Part shown: positions 1 to 8,243 of the stretch, piece after piece
Layout: the number at the start of each line of letters is the position of its first letter
Position numbering within the stretch: the first letter of the stretch is position 1
Source of the DNA: Dermatophilus congolensis
GTDB taxonomy: Bacteria > Actinomycetota > Actinomycetes > Actinomycetales > Dermatophilaceae
Direction of reading: 5' to 3'
DNA: 40,438 nt
Assembly: GCA_030538115.1 (NCBI GenBank)
Contig: JAUNUP010000025.1
Coordinates: forward strand, 1 to 40,438
Notes under the pieces: model-generated
What the model was told of the DNA's origin: nothing
Databases searched by the model: none
What the model saw: only the letters and a program-made list of their open reading frames with translations
Translations under genes and position numbers: made by a program

Positions 1-929
1 AGATGACGTTCGCGATGGTCTACCAGTACAGCGAGAACTTCATCCTGCCGATCAGCCACGACGAGGTCGTGTACGGCAAGGGTTCGATGCTGCGCAAGAT
101 GCCCGGCGACCGGTGGGAGCAGCTCTCGGGCCTGCGCGCGTACTACGCGTTCATGTGGTCGCACCCGGGCAAGCAACTGCTCTTCATGGGTGCCGAGTTC
201 GGCCAGGAGAGCGAGTGGGCCGACTCCCGCAGCCTCGACTGGTGGCTGCTCGACCAGGAGCCGCACTGGCGCCTGCACGGCCTGGTGAAAGACCTCAACA
301 AGTTGTACAAGTCGCGCCCCGCGCTGTGGGAGCTCGACAACGACTTCGAGGGCTTCTCCTGGATCGACGCCAACGACGCCAACGGCAACACGTTCTCGTT
401 CTTGCGCTTCGGCAAGGACAACGGCAAGGGCGCCCGCCCCGTCGTGGCCAGCGTCATCAACTTCAGCGGTATGGAGCACCACCAGTACCGCATCGGTCTG
501 CCCCACGGCGGCGCCTGGCGCGAGATCCTCAACACCGACTCCCCCATCTACGGCGGCGCCGGCGTCGGGAACATGGGCCAGGTCATGGCAGAGCCTGTGC
601 CGTGGCACGGGCAGCCGTACTCGGCTCTCATCACGATGCAGAAGCTCTCGGCCGTGTGGTTCGAACCTGCGGGCGACGGCGACGAGTCGGCCGCTCCCGA
701 GCCGCTGCGGGCCCAGACCCAGGGCGTTCCGCGCCCCGAGCTGACCCGCGCACCCGTGGTGGAGGAGAAGCGCGTCCGCAGCCAGGTCTCGGCCGCCGAC
801 CTCCGCGCCGCCCCGGTGGGCACCTCAGGCAAGGCAGCCCCGGCAGCCCCGGCGGGCCAGAAACCGGCAGAGGCCGAGGCGCCGGTCACCCAGGAGGACC
901 CGGCCGCCAGCGCGGAGGACGCGGAGTAG
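1..929 (+). CDS. glgB: 1,4-alpha-glucan branching enzyme GlgB, C-terminal part (5' end outside window)
   Basis: This is the C-terminal part of the GH13 glycogen branching enzyme, which makes alpha-1,6 branches in glycogen in the cytoplasm. The reading frame is open from the left edge, so the first in-window ATG is internal. Visible hallmarks are ENFILPISHDEVVYGKGS (GH13 conserved region IV, with the HD pair), HPGKQLLFMGAEFGQ and the following SLDWWLL, then the beta-sandwich C-terminal domain ending near ALITMQKLSAVW at about residue 218 of the visible part. About 85 further residues rich in Ala, Pro and Glu follow before the stop; the family normally ends at the beta-sandwich, so this tail looks like a disordered lineage-specific addition. 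A perfect hairpin follows the stop. pgm downstream supplies glucose-1-phosphate chemistry, which fits glycogen metabolism. Confidence 0.95.
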   Translation, partial: MTFAMVYQYSENFILPISHDEVVYGKGSMLRKMPGDRWEQLSGLRAYYAFMWSHPGKQLLFMGAEFGQESEWADSRSLDWWLLDQEPHWRLHGLVKDLNKLYKSRPALWELDNDFEGFSWIDANDANGNTFSFLRFGKDNGKGARPVVASVINFSGMEHHQYRIGLPHGGAWREILNTDSPIYGGAGVGNMGQVMAEPVPWHGQPYSALITMQKLSAVWFEPAGDGDESAAPEPLRAQTQGVPRPELTRAPVVEEKRVRSQVSAADLRAAPVGTSGKAAPAAPAGQKPAEAEAPVTQEDPAASAEDAE

Positions 930-947
930 TCTTTCGCCTCTGACCAG

Positions 948-987
948 ACGGATGGCCCGGTTCGCGTGTGCGAACCGGGCCATCCGT
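948..987 (+). terminator. Hairpin after glgB
   Basis: The arms 948-965 and 970-987 are perfect 18-base inverted repeats with a GTGT loop, starting 19 bases after the glgB stop. There is no T-run after the stem, so it is either a U-less terminator of the kind common in high-GC actinobacteria or an mRNA 3'-end stabiliser. Confidence 0.7.
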
Positions 988-1188
988 CATGCGGTGCCCT
1001 CAGCGGGTTACTCCTGGCTCACCTACACGGGTAACGATCACTGCCACCATTCTCCTGTCAGGTGGTTTGCCTCGGAGCGGAATCGGCAGTCGGGAGCGGT
1101 GATCCGCTCACGGGGCGAGGGTGGCTGCCGATCTGTCCCCTGAACGAAGCGACGCTCGAGAGCCGGGCTCGCTAGGAGGGCAATACCG

Positions 1189-2424
1189 ATGTCGACCGAC
1201 GAGACCAGCCGACCGACTCCGAAATCGAGTCTCTTCACGAGGGTCATCGACCGCATGAACGTGCGCCTCAAGGTGGCGATGTGCGGCGTTGCGGGTCTGA
1301 TCGCGACGATTCTCGTGACAGCGCTGTCGTTGGCGACGATGCGTTACACGGCGGCAGCGATCGTGGACACCGATCCGGTCATCGCTAGGGAACTGGAGCA
1401 GGCGCAGCAGGCGATCGTGCTTCTCTTCGTCGTGGCTGTAGTGATCGGCTACCTCTTCGTGCGCCTGACGAGCCGGTCCATGGTGGTGCCGCTGCGTGAA
1501 CTCATGAGGCATATGGAGGCGATGGCGCGCGGTGACTTCAGCGCTCCCATCACGTCGGCAAGCAGCGACGAGATCGGTGCCACGATGCGGTCAGCGGAGG
1601 CAACCCGCATCGAGTTGCGCGACACCCTCGAACGCGTGGCCCGAACGGCGTCGACCGTGGCGACCTCGTCGCAGCAGCTCTCTGCGGCGGCTACGCAGGT
1701 GGATGAGAGCAGTGGCGTCATCTCGAAACGCCTGCACGCGATCCGCGCCTCGGCCGGCGAGGTGTCGGGCAATGTCGACACCGTCGCTGCTGGCACCGAG
1801 GAGATGAGCGCGAGCATCCGCGAGATCAGCCAGAACGCCAACGTGGCTGCCCAGGTGGCCGCAAGTGCGGTGCATGTGGCCGATACGACGAACACGACGG
1901 TCGCGCACCTGGGCACCAGTTCCGCCGAGATCGGCGACGTCATCAAGACGATCACCTCGATTGCCGAGCAGACCAACCTGCTCGCACTCAACGCGACCAT
2001 CGAGGCCGCCCGGGCCGGGGAGGCCGGCAAGGGTTTCGCCGTCGTCGCCAACGAGGTGAAAGACCTCGCGCAGGAGACGAGCAAAGCCACTGAGGACATC
2101 GGGCGCCGTGTCGAGGCGATCCAGGTCGACACCCAGGCCGCCGTCGCGGCGATCAGCCAGATCGCCGGGATCATCGCCTCGATCAACGACTCGCAGGCCA
2201 CCATCGCCTCGGCGGTCGAGGAGCAGACGGCCACCACCAACGAAATGGGTCGCAGCGTCGTAGACGCCGCTGGCGGCGCAGGCGTCATCACCAACAGCGT
2301 TCACGAGGCGTCTGTGGGGGCAGACGAGAGCAAGGAGGCGGCGGCGTCCGTCGCTTCGGCTGCCTCCGCCCTCACCAAGCGCTCGGCTGAGCTGGAGAGA
2401 ATGCTCGAGCACTTCGTCCTCTGA
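1189..2424 (+). CDS. Methyl-accepting chemotaxis protein with no extracellular sensor domain
   Basis: This 411-residue chemoreceptor would signal to CheA/CheW in the membrane-associated chemotaxis array. Membrane segments lie at about residues 29-50 and 75-92, separated by only some 25 residues, so no periplasmic-type ligand domain fits. A HAMP domain begins at about P101 and the long coiled-coil signalling domain fills the rest. The hairpin tip is clear ([20 protein letters not shown], about residues 261-280), as is the adaptation-helix motif [10 protein letters not shown]. No C-terminal NWETF-like CheR/CheB docking pentapeptide is present. ATG 1189 is chosen for the AGGAGG at 1174-1179, nine bases upstream. 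No che or flagellar genes are adjacent. Input may come through the membrane segments, HAMP, or energy/redox state; that is inference. Confidence 0.93.
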   Translation: MSTDETSRPTPKSSLFTRVIDRMNVRLKVAMCGVAGLIATILVTALSLATMRYTAAAIVDTDPVIARELEQAQQAIVLLFVVAVVIGYLFVRLTSRSMVVPLRELMRHMEAMARGDFSAPITSASSDEIGATMRSAEATRIELRDTLERVARTASTVATSSQQLSAAATQVDESSGVISKRLHAIRASAGEVSGNVDTVAAGTEEMSASIREISQNANVAAQVAASAVHVADTTNTTVAHLGTSSAEIGDVIKTITSIAEQTNLLALNATIEAARAGEAGKGFAVVANEVKDLAQETSKATEDIGRRVEAIQVDTQAAVAAISQIAGIIASINDSQATIASAVEEQTATTNEMGRSVVDAAGGAGVITNSVHEASVGADESKEAAASVASAASALTKRSAELERMLEHFVL

Positions 2425-2514
2425 CGGCTACACCAGCTCCCGGCGCAGAGACAACAGGGTGGAAGTTCCGCCGTGGGCGGGTCAACGGGGCCTGTTTCGC
2501 GCGAGGATGGCTGC

Positions 2515-4176
2515 ATGACTCACGCACGCGCTGGACAGGTGGCTCTGCCGTCCGACCTCATCGACATCGCACAGGTCGTCACGGCGTACTACACGGGCAA
2601 GCCCGACCCCGCCAACGTCGACCAGCAGGTCGCGTTCGGCACGTCGGGGCACCGTGGCTCGAGCCTCAAGACGTCGTTCAACGAGAACCACATCCTCGCC
2701 ACCACCCAGGCGATCGTGGACTACCGCACCGAGCAGGGCTTCGACGGCCCGCTGTTCATAGGCCGCGACACCCACGCCCTCTCCGAGCCGGCGCAGGCCA
2801 GCGCGCTCGAGGTACTGGTCGCCAACGGTGTCGAGGTGCTGGTCGACTCCGAAGACCGGTACACCCCCACGCCTGCGCTGTCGCACGCGATCCTGCGCGC
2901 CAACAAGGGCAAGATCGGCGGAGTCGACGACCTGCCCGCGAACAAGGGCCTGGCCGACGGCATCGTCGTCACCCCCAGCCACAACCCGCCCGCCGACGGC
3001 GGCTTCAAGTACAACCCGCCGCACGGCGGCCCCGCCGACACCGACGCCACCGCCTGGATCGCCGACAAGGCGAACGAGTACATCAAGGCCGGGCTCGAGG
3101 GCGTCAAGCGCGTTCCACTCGCCGAGGCCAAGGCCGCGGTCAAGCCCTACGACTACAAGGGCATCTACGTCGCCGACCTCGAGAACGTGGTCGACATGGC
3201 CGCGATCAAGGAGGCGGGGGTGCACATCGGTGCCGACCCGCTCGGTGGCGCAGCCGTCGACTACTGGGGCGCCATCGCCGAGCACTACGGCCTCAACATG
3301 GAGGTCGTGAACCCGCTGGTCGACGCCACCTGGCGGTTCATGACCCTCGACTGGGACGGCAAGATCCGCATGGACTGCAGCTCCCCCAACGCCATGGCGA
3401 GCCTCATCGCGAACAAGGACAAGTACGACATCGCGACTGGTAACGACGCCGACTCCGACCGGCACGGCATCGTCACTCCCGACGGCGGGCTGATGAACCC
3501 CAACCACTACCTCGCGGTCGCGATCAAGTACCTCTTCGAGAACCGCCCGCAGTGGCCTGCCGATGGTTTCGTCGGCAAGACCCTCGTGAGCAGCTCGATG
3601 ATCGACCGCGTCGCCGACGGTCTCGGCCGCAAGCTGGTCGAGGTGCCGGTGGGCTTCAAGTGGTTCGTGCCCGGCCTGCTCGACGGTTCGGGCCCGTTCG
3701 GTGGCGAGGAGTCGGCGGGTGCGTCGTTCCTGCGCTTCGACGGCACCGTGTGGAGCACCGACAAGGACGGCATCATCCTGTGTCTGCTGGCCAGCGAGAT
3801 CAAGGCCAAGACGGGTAAGAGCCCGTCGGAGCACTACGCCGACCTCGTCGCCAAGTACGGCGACCCGGCCTACGCGCGCGTCGACGCTCCGGCCAACCGT
3901 GAGCAGAAGGCGAAGCTCAAGAAGCTCTCGCCCTCCGACGTCACGGCCGACACCCTCGCGGGCGAGCCGATCACGGCCAAGCTCACCGAGGCTCCCGGAA
4001 ACGGAGCGGCGATCGGCGGTCTCAAGGTCGTTACCGAGAGCGCCTGGTTCGCGGCCCGCCCGTCGGGCACCGAAGACGTGTACAAGATCTACGCAGAGAG
4101 CTTCAAGGGCCCTGAGCACCTCGCGCAGGTGCAGGCCGAGGCCCGCGAGGTCGTTTCGGCAGCCCTGGGCGGCTGA
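2515..4176 (+). CDS. pgm: Phosphoglucomutase, alpha-D-glucose specific
   Basis: This 553-residue enzyme interconverts glucose-1-phosphate and glucose-6-phosphate and so feeds glycogen and nucleotide-sugar synthesis. The sequence follows Escherichia coli Pgm closely from the N-terminal RAGQ...SDLI onward. The FGTSGHRGS motif is present, the phosphoserine loop is TPSHNPP (Ser155), the metal-binding loop is DADSDRHG (Asp311, Asp313, Asp315), the sugar-specificity loop is GGEESAGAS, and the phosphate-binding loop is [16 protein letters not shown] 2515 is preferred to an upstream in-frame GTG at 2473 because GAGGA (2503-2507) lies seven bases before it and because homology starts there. A near-perfect hairpin follows the gene. 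It lies downstream of glgB, separated by the chemoreceptor gene. Confidence 0.97.
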   Translation: MTHARAGQVALPSDLIDIAQVVTAYYTGKPDPANVDQQVAFGTSGHRGSSLKTSFNENHILATTQAIVDYRTEQGFDGPLFIGRDTHALSEPAQASALEVLVANGVEVLVDSEDRYTPTPALSHAILRANKGKIGGVDDLPANKGLADGIVVTPSHNPPADGGFKYNPPHGGPADTDATAWIADKANEYIKAGLEGVKRVPLAEAKAAVKPYDYKGIYVADLENVVDMAAIKEAGVHIGADPLGGAAVDYWGAIAEHYGLNMEVVNPLVDATWRFMTLDWDGKIRMDCSSPNAMASLIANKDKYDIATGNDADSDRHGIVTPDGGLMNPNHYLAVAIKYLFENRPQWPADGFVGKTLVSSSMIDRVADGLGRKLVEVPVGFKWFVPGLLDGSGPFGGEESAGASFLRFDGTVWSTDKDGIILCLLASEIKAKTGKSPSEHYADLVAKYGDPAYARVDAPANREQKAKLKKLSPSDVTADTLAGEPITAKLTEAPGNGAAIGGLKVVTESAWFAARPSGTEDVYKIYAESFKGPEHLAQVQAEAREVVSAALGG

Positions 4177-4268
4177 TGGCCCAAGGCCACATGCGCTGGG
4201 CTGACGGACTCAAGAGCAAGTCGAGCACGTAGTCGAACTCATTCAGCAGCGGCCTGGCCGACTCAGTG

Positions 4269-4303
4269 AGGGGCGGTTCCCGGTGACCGGGAGCCGCCCC
4301 TTT
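4269..4303. terminator. Bidirectional terminator between pgm and rarD
   Basis: A stem of about 13 pairs (4269-4281 with 4289-4301, one G-U pair) carries a seven-base loop and is followed by TTT on the plus strand. It sits between the convergent stops of pgm (4176) and the RarD gene (4315), so it can serve both. Confidence 0.75.
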
Positions 4304-4314
4304 CACGTCGCGCC

Positions 4315-5232
4315 TCAAGCGCCCACGAGTGCTCGGCGCTTGTTGAGTGCTCCGATCATGTAGCAGGCGAAGCCGACCCAGACGAGCGTGAGGCCTACCC
4401 AGTAGAGGCCCGGCACGCTCTGGCCCAGGTAGAGCACTCCGATGAGCAGCATGGTGCTCGGTGCGATGTACTGCAACATTCCGAGTAGCCCGAAGGTCAG
4501 GCGCGGAGCCGCGATCGCGAAGAGGTAAAGCGGGACGATCGTCACGATGCCGCTGGCGGCGAGCAGCGCGACCGTCGTCGGCCCCGAGGTGAGCGCACCC
4601 GAGCCCGCGAACAGCAGATATGCGACCGCGATCGGGGTGAGTACCGCCGTCTCGACGGCCAGCCCCGGCAGCGGCCCGATGTGGACTCCGCGCTTGAGCA
4701 GCCCGTAGGCGGAGAAGCTAAACGCGAGCACGAGGGCGATCCACACGGTCGCCGACATGACGATCGCGACGACCGCGACTCCAGCTGCGGCCGCCACGAC
4801 TCCGAAGACCGCGGCCCGGCCAGGTCGCTCGCGCAGCACCACGATGCCGACGGCCACGTTGACCAGCGGGTTGAGAAAGTACCCGAGGCTCGCCTCGGCG
4901 ACGTGCCCCGCGTTGACGGCCCAGATGTAGGTGAGCCAGTTCGACCCGACCAGAAGGGCGGCCGGCACGAGGCGGGGCCATTCGGCGCGGGCGATGCGCA
5001 CCCATCCCCAGGGCACTCGGAAGATCACGAGGCTGAGGAGCACGACGACCAGGGCCCAGACCACGCGATGCGCCATCACTTCGGCGGCGGGCACGTGGTC
5101 GAGCAGCGGCCAGAACAGCACGACGAAGCCCCACCACAGGTACGCCCCCAGCCCGGCAAGCACCCCTGACACACCGTTCACAGCCGTGCCTCCGTCGACC
5201 ACCGTCGGTGAGGTCTCACCGGTGCTACGCAT
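4315..5232 (-). CDS. rarD: RarD/EamA-family inner-membrane permease
   Basis: This 305-residue protein of about ten membrane helices belongs to the drug/metabolite transporter superfamily, RarD branch. RarD features are the opening G...YLWWGFVVLFWPLL, then AAEVMAHRVVWA, SNWLTYIWAVNAGHVAEASLGYF, NPLVNV, and the C-terminal LQYIAPSTMLLIGVLYL. Two EamA-like halves are recognisable. The substrate is not known for most members; chloramphenicol sensitivity was the original naming phenotype. The ATG at 5232 has a good ribosome site (GGGAGGG close upstream), and a possible -10 box TAGTGT lies at 5262-5257. It converges on pgm and diverges from the pyruvyl-transferase-like gene. Nothing in the context points to a substrate. 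Confidence 0.9.
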   Translation of the reverse strand: MRSTGETSPTVVDGGTAVNGVSGVLAGLGAYLWWGFVVLFWPLLDHVPAAEVMAHRVVWALVVVLLSLVIFRVPWGWVRIARAEWPRLVPAALLVGSNWLTYIWAVNAGHVAEASLGYFLNPLVNVAVGIVVLRERPGRAAVFGVVAAAAGVAVVAIVMSATVWIALVLAFSFSAYGLLKRGVHIGPLPGLAVETAVLTPIAVAYLLFAGSGALTSGPTTVALLAASGIVTIVPLYLFAIAAPRLTFGLLGMLQYIAPSTMLLIGVLYLGQSVPGLYWVGLTLVWVGFACYMIGALNKRRALVGA

Positions 5233-5256
5233 TCGCCCTCCCTGATTCCCGCGTCG

Positions 5257-5262
5257 ACACTA
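5257..5262 (-). promoter_or_regulatory. Candidate -10 box of rarD
   Basis: TAGTGT on the minus strand would start transcription near 5250, about 18 bases before the ATG, leaving room for the GGGAGGG ribosome site. No convincing -35 box is visible. Confidence 0.35.
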
Positions 5263-5406
5263 TCGCCGAGCGGAGGTGATGAGCCGCCCGTCTCCTCCAA
5301 CACTCGCGATAGCTTGCCGATGGCAGCGTTACGGCAGAGCCATCTCCATAGGAATGATTTACGCGGTACTGGTCATTCGGAGGTATGCACCGAGGGAACG
5401 AGTCCA

Positions 5407-5412
5407 TAGAGT
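5407..5412 (+). promoter_or_regulatory. -10 box placed for leaderless transcription of the pyruvyl-transferase-like gene
   Basis: TAGAGT is followed by exactly six bases and then GTG 5419, so transcription should begin at the start codon. No Shine-Dalgarno sequence is present. The same geometry occurs before four other genes in this window. Confidence 0.5.
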
Positions 5413-5418
5413 CGATGA

Positions 5419-6381
5419 GTGTCAATACTTGATATGGCGAGTAATCGGATCGCAAGCCTCGTTCCTCGCAACAAGCTTGGCTACACCGGACGAGCGCGCC
5501 GCCTGCTGAGGTCGGGCGAACGGACCGGCCGTGCGCTGGTCAACCGCGGCCTCTACCCTCGCGCGGCGCTGGTGCGCACCTACTGGTGGGAGCGGGAGCC
5601 GAATTTCGGGGACCTCCTCACGCCCCTGCTACTACCGGACTACGGCGTGATGCCGCTACTCACGCCCGCACCGCAGGCAGACCTCATCGGGGTGGGATCG
5701 CTCATCCACCAACTCCCCGCCGACTACTCCGGTGTTCTCTGGGGCACCGGGCTCATCCACGACGAACCCACCTCGCTGCCCGCAGCCCAGACACTCGCCG
5801 TACGCGGCGAACTCACGCTGGACCGTCTCGGGTCGCCGAAGGTCCGGGCGCTGGGAGACCCGGGTCTGCTGCTCGCGCACAAGGTCAGGCGCACCGCCCC
5901 GACGCACGACATCGGAGTGGTGCCGCACTTCATCCACGGCGACGAGCCGCATTTCGCTCGTCTGATAAGCGGTCATCCCATACCCGTGAAGGTCGTCGAC
6001 GTCCGCAGACCTCCGGTCGCCGTGGCCCAGGCCATCGCGTCGTGTCGCGCCATCGTCACGAGTTCGCTGCACGGGCTGATCGTCGCCGACGCGCTCGGCA
6101 TCCCCGCGATCTGGGTGCGCTCGTCGGCGGCCCTGTTCGGCGGCGATTTCAAGTTTCGCGACCACGAGACCGTGGCCAAGCCCGGGCGGATCCGAGGCCA
6201 CGTTCTGGCAGATCTCGAGTCGCTCGACGAGGCCGCAGCATTGGCCACAGCCGCTGACCACGTCTCGATCGCTCGCGCGCAGGACGGTCTGGCGCGTGCG
6301 GCTCGTGACATCCCCTCGCTCGTTCCGCACAGCACCGCCACTCCGTTGACACTGCCGCTGCACACGCTGGCCAAGGCCTAG
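5419..6381 (+). CDS. Polysaccharide pyruvyl transferase family protein (ExoV/CsaB-like)
   Basis: Members of this family transfer pyruvate from phosphoenolpyruvate to a sugar, forming ketals on exopolysaccharides or cell-wall polymers. The 320-residue protein shows the expected landmarks: NFGDLLTPLLL near the N-terminus, GVGSLI, LWGTGLI, RGELT, ALGDPGLL, and the strongly conserved C-terminal stretch VTSSLHGLIVADALGIPAIW. No signal peptide or membrane helix is seen, so it should act in the cytoplasm on a lipid-linked or nucleotide-linked sugar. GTG 5419 is chosen because a -10 box ends seven bases before it; ATG 5434 is the alternative. It lies 16 kb from the polysaccharide cluster at 22-40 kb, yet could decorate the same polymer; that link is inference. 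Confidence 0.82.
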   Translation: MSILDMASNRIASLVPRNKLGYTGRARRLLRSGERTGRALVNRGLYPRAALVRTYWWEREPNFGDLLTPLLLPDYGVMPLLTPAPQADLIGVGSLIHQLPADYSGVLWGTGLIHDEPTSLPAAQTLAVRGELTLDRLGSPKVRALGDPGLLLAHKVRRTAPTHDIGVVPHFIHGDEPHFARLISGHPIPVKVVDVRRPPVAVAQAIASCRAIVTSSLHGLIVADALGIPAIWVRSSAALFGGDFKFRDHETVAKPGRIRGHVLADLESLDEAAALATAADHVSIARAQDGLARAARDIPSLVPHSTATPLTLPLHTLAKA

Positions 6382-6416
6382 CCCGAGCACGGCGAGCGGG
6401 GATCGGCTCGCTCGAC

Positions 6417-6442
6417 GGAACCGGAAGCCCCGCACCCGCGTG
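6417..6442 (+). promoter_or_regulatory. Candidate ECF-sigma promoter upstream of the sigma gene
   Basis: GGAAC (6417-6421), 17 bases, then CGTG (6439-6442) closely resembles the GGAAC-N16/18-CGTC/CGTT promoters used by many ECF sigma factors. Its place just before an ECF sigma gene suggests autoregulation. The -10 differs from the consensus by one base. Confidence 0.5.
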
Positions 6443-6493
6443 TGTATGGGTGTGATGACGGTTTCGGTGGCGCCGACGCGGGAGACTGAGCCC

Positions 6494-7045
6494 GTGTCTG
6501 TCGAGGTGTCGCTGGACGAGTTCTACGAGCGCACGTATCCGCGTCTCGTCGCGACGCTGACCCTGCTCACCGGCTCGCGCGCCGATGCCGAGGAGATCGC
6601 CCAGGAGGCATTCATCCGGCTCATCCCCCGCTGGGAGAAGGTGCGGCTCTACGAAGACCCCGAAGGATGGCTGCGCACCACGGCCAGGCGACTCGCGACC
6701 TCCCGATGGAGGCGGGCCGTCGTCGCCGCGAAGGCCCTGCCGATACTCGCCTCGCGGAGCGACCAGCGCCCCGGCGGCGAGACCCGCTCCTCGAGCGATG
6801 TCGAACTCGACGTGGATCTGGCCAGGTGGCTGGCGAAGGTGACGCCCGCGCACCGCGAAGTGCTCGTGCTGCATCACGCACTCGACATGAGCGTCGAGGA
6901 GATCGCCACCGAACTCGGCATCTCGGTCGGCACGGTCAAGTCGCGACTCCACCGGGCCCGAGCCGCCGTGCGTGCCGAAGCGGCCCCCGACCAGCCCGAC
7001 GCCACCCAGTCCCCTGACACCACGCGAAGAGGTGAGACACCATGA
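6494..7045 (+). CDS. ECF-family RNA polymerase sigma factor (SigE-type)
   Basis: This 183-residue protein would redirect RNA polymerase to a small regulon. Region 2 runs from about FYERTYPRLVATL through DAEEIAQEAFIRLIPRW and the WLRTTARRLATSRWRR segment. Region 4 contains LPAHR-type VTPAHREVLVLHH, then the helix-turn-helix MSVEEIATELGISVGTVKSRLHRAR. Only regions 2 and 4 are present, as expected for ECF factors. GTG 6494 is preferred because GGGAG (6480-6484) lies nine bases upstream and the GGAAC-type promoter would start transcripts near 6449; ATG 6455 is an in-frame alternative. The stop overlaps the next gene by four bases (ATGA), so the two are translationally coupled, which implies that the next gene encodes its regulator. 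Confidence 0.92.
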   Translation: MSVEVSLDEFYERTYPRLVATLTLLTGSRADAEEIAQEAFIRLIPRWEKVRLYEDPEGWLRTTARRLATSRWRRAVVAAKALPILASRSDQRPGGETRSSSDVELDVDLARWLAKVTPAHREVLVLHHALDMSVEEIATELGISVGTVKSRLHRARAAVRAEAAPDQPDATQSPDTTRRGETP

Positions 7046-8181
7046 GCAGCACCAACGATCCGCTCGGCGGGCTGAAGAGCGAGTTCGACCGCCTCAGCGA
7101 CGATGCACGCACACCAGACCTGGCCGACCTGCGGCGCCGTTCCTCCGAGCGGTCGGCCCGGCGTAATTCGACGATCATGGGCACCGGAGCGGCGCTCGTG
7201 GCCGTTGCTGCGGTCGGAGTGACCCTCGGCGGCGGGCTCGGCATGGGCTCCGGTCAGAACGAGGGCAGCACGATGGCGGGGCAGGCGTCGTCGGCGGAGA
7301 ACGCCCAGGCTCAGGCCTCCACAGACTCGACGGACACCAGCGACACGACAGACGCGACAGGTAAGACAGGCACGGAGGCCACCATGCCGGATTACGGACT
7401 CGACGAATCCCGCCCGGGCATGACCACCGGGCCCGAGCCCTCGATCCTCGAACGACTGCGCCGCGCCGAAGACCGGGCCAACGTGCCGTTTCCGCAGGCG
7501 ATGCAACAGAACCGGCCCCTCGCCCATGTCGGCGCGGTCGACCGGTTCACACAACTGGCCGACACGATTGTCGTCAGCCCCCGCGTCGACATGCGGGTCA
7601 CGACCTCGTCCGCGTCAGCCCCCGCGGAGCTGACCATGACCACGGTTCGCGAGACCCTCAAGTCCCCCGAGAGCGATCGGCCTGTGGCCTCCGCTTCGAT
7701 GGAGCTCACGGGGTCTCAGCAGCCGGTCGGCAGCCCGACAGGGCTCTACCTCGTCTTCGCGAAGGACGGCGCGACCTTAGCCGTGTACTCGATCAACGGC
7801 AATTACGCGTCCCAGGTCTCGCCCGTGAAGACGAGCGCGCCCGGCATGATCCGGGTCGACACCCTGCGTGCGGCTCTCGCGCTGCGACACGGGCGGGCGC
7901 TCCCCTCGTCGTCGGTCGGCACCAAGATGCCGCTGTCGCTGTACACCCACTGCGGTATCGCCGGCTTCCATCTCGGCGGACGCTGGTACGCGCGCGAGGG
8001 CGGCGAACTCTCCGACGGCAACGGCAATCCCCCTGCCGGGTGGGGCGATCCGACGCAGGAGGGGATGATCGCGCTCAACGCCGACGCGTCGGTCGCCACG
8101 TTCACCGACGAGGCCGGGCACACCGAGACCTTCCGCGTCGGCGACCCGAATTCCCCGGAGGCGACCCGAACCTGCCTCTGA
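7042..8181 (+). CDS. Single-pass membrane partner of the ECF sigma factor, putative anti-sigma factor
   Basis: This 379-residue protein has about 45 cytoplasmic residues rich in Arg and Ser, one membrane helix at about 46-67, a Ser/Thr/Asp/Gln-rich linker to about 125, and an exported remainder. The cytoplasmic part has no HxxxCxxC zinc anti-sigma motif. The last 75 residues form a recognisable actinobacterial module of unknown function: YTHCGI, W..REGGELSDGNGNPPAGW, QEGMIAL, then a terminal Cys that could pair with the Cys of THCGI. Overlap with the sigma stop and a GAGGTGAG ribosome site indicate coupled expression. A role as anti-sigma factor or envelope sensor is inferred from gene order and topology. 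No protease site can be identified. Confidence 0.72.
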   Translation: MSSTNDPLGGLKSEFDRLSDDARTPDLADLRRRSSERSARRNSTIMGTGAALVAVAAVGVTLGGGLGMGSGQNEGSTMAGQASSAENAQAQASTDSTDTSDTTDATGKTGTEATMPDYGLDESRPGMTTGPEPSILERLRRAEDRANVPFPQAMQQNRPLAHVGAVDRFTQLADTIVVSPRVDMRVTTSSASAPAELTMTTVRETLKSPESDRPVASASMELTGSQQPVGSPTGLYLVFAKDGATLAVYSINGNYASQVSPVKTSAPGMIRVDTLRAALALRHGRALPSSSVGTKMPLSLYTHCGIAGFHLGGRWYAREGGELSDGNGNPPAGWGDPTQEGMIALNADASVATFTDEAGHTETFRVGDPNSPEATRTCL

Positions 8182-8187
8182 TGGCCA

Positions 8188-8222
8188 GCGCCCGGATGGC
8201 CTGCAGAGGAGCGTCCGGGCGC
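8188..8222. terminator. Hairpin between convergent genes
   Basis: Arms 8188-8196 and 8214-8222 (GCGCCCGGA / TCCGGGCGC) form a nine-pair GC stem with a 17-base loop between the stops at 8181 and 8244. No T-run follows. Confidence 0.45.
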
Positions 8223-8243
8223 CGCCGCGCCTGAGGCGAACCG

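Noticed and set aside
1127..1134. GCCGATCT before the first chemoreceptor, like the -10 of flagellar sigma-28 promoters
   Set aside because: No TAAA-type -35 box lies about 15 bases upstream, so the match is likely chance.
2482..4119. Long open frame antisense to pgm (545 codons)
   Set aside because: It is a shadow of codon bias in a high-GC gene; its translation is Arg/Val/Gly/Asp-rich without domains, while the plus strand is a textbook Pgm.
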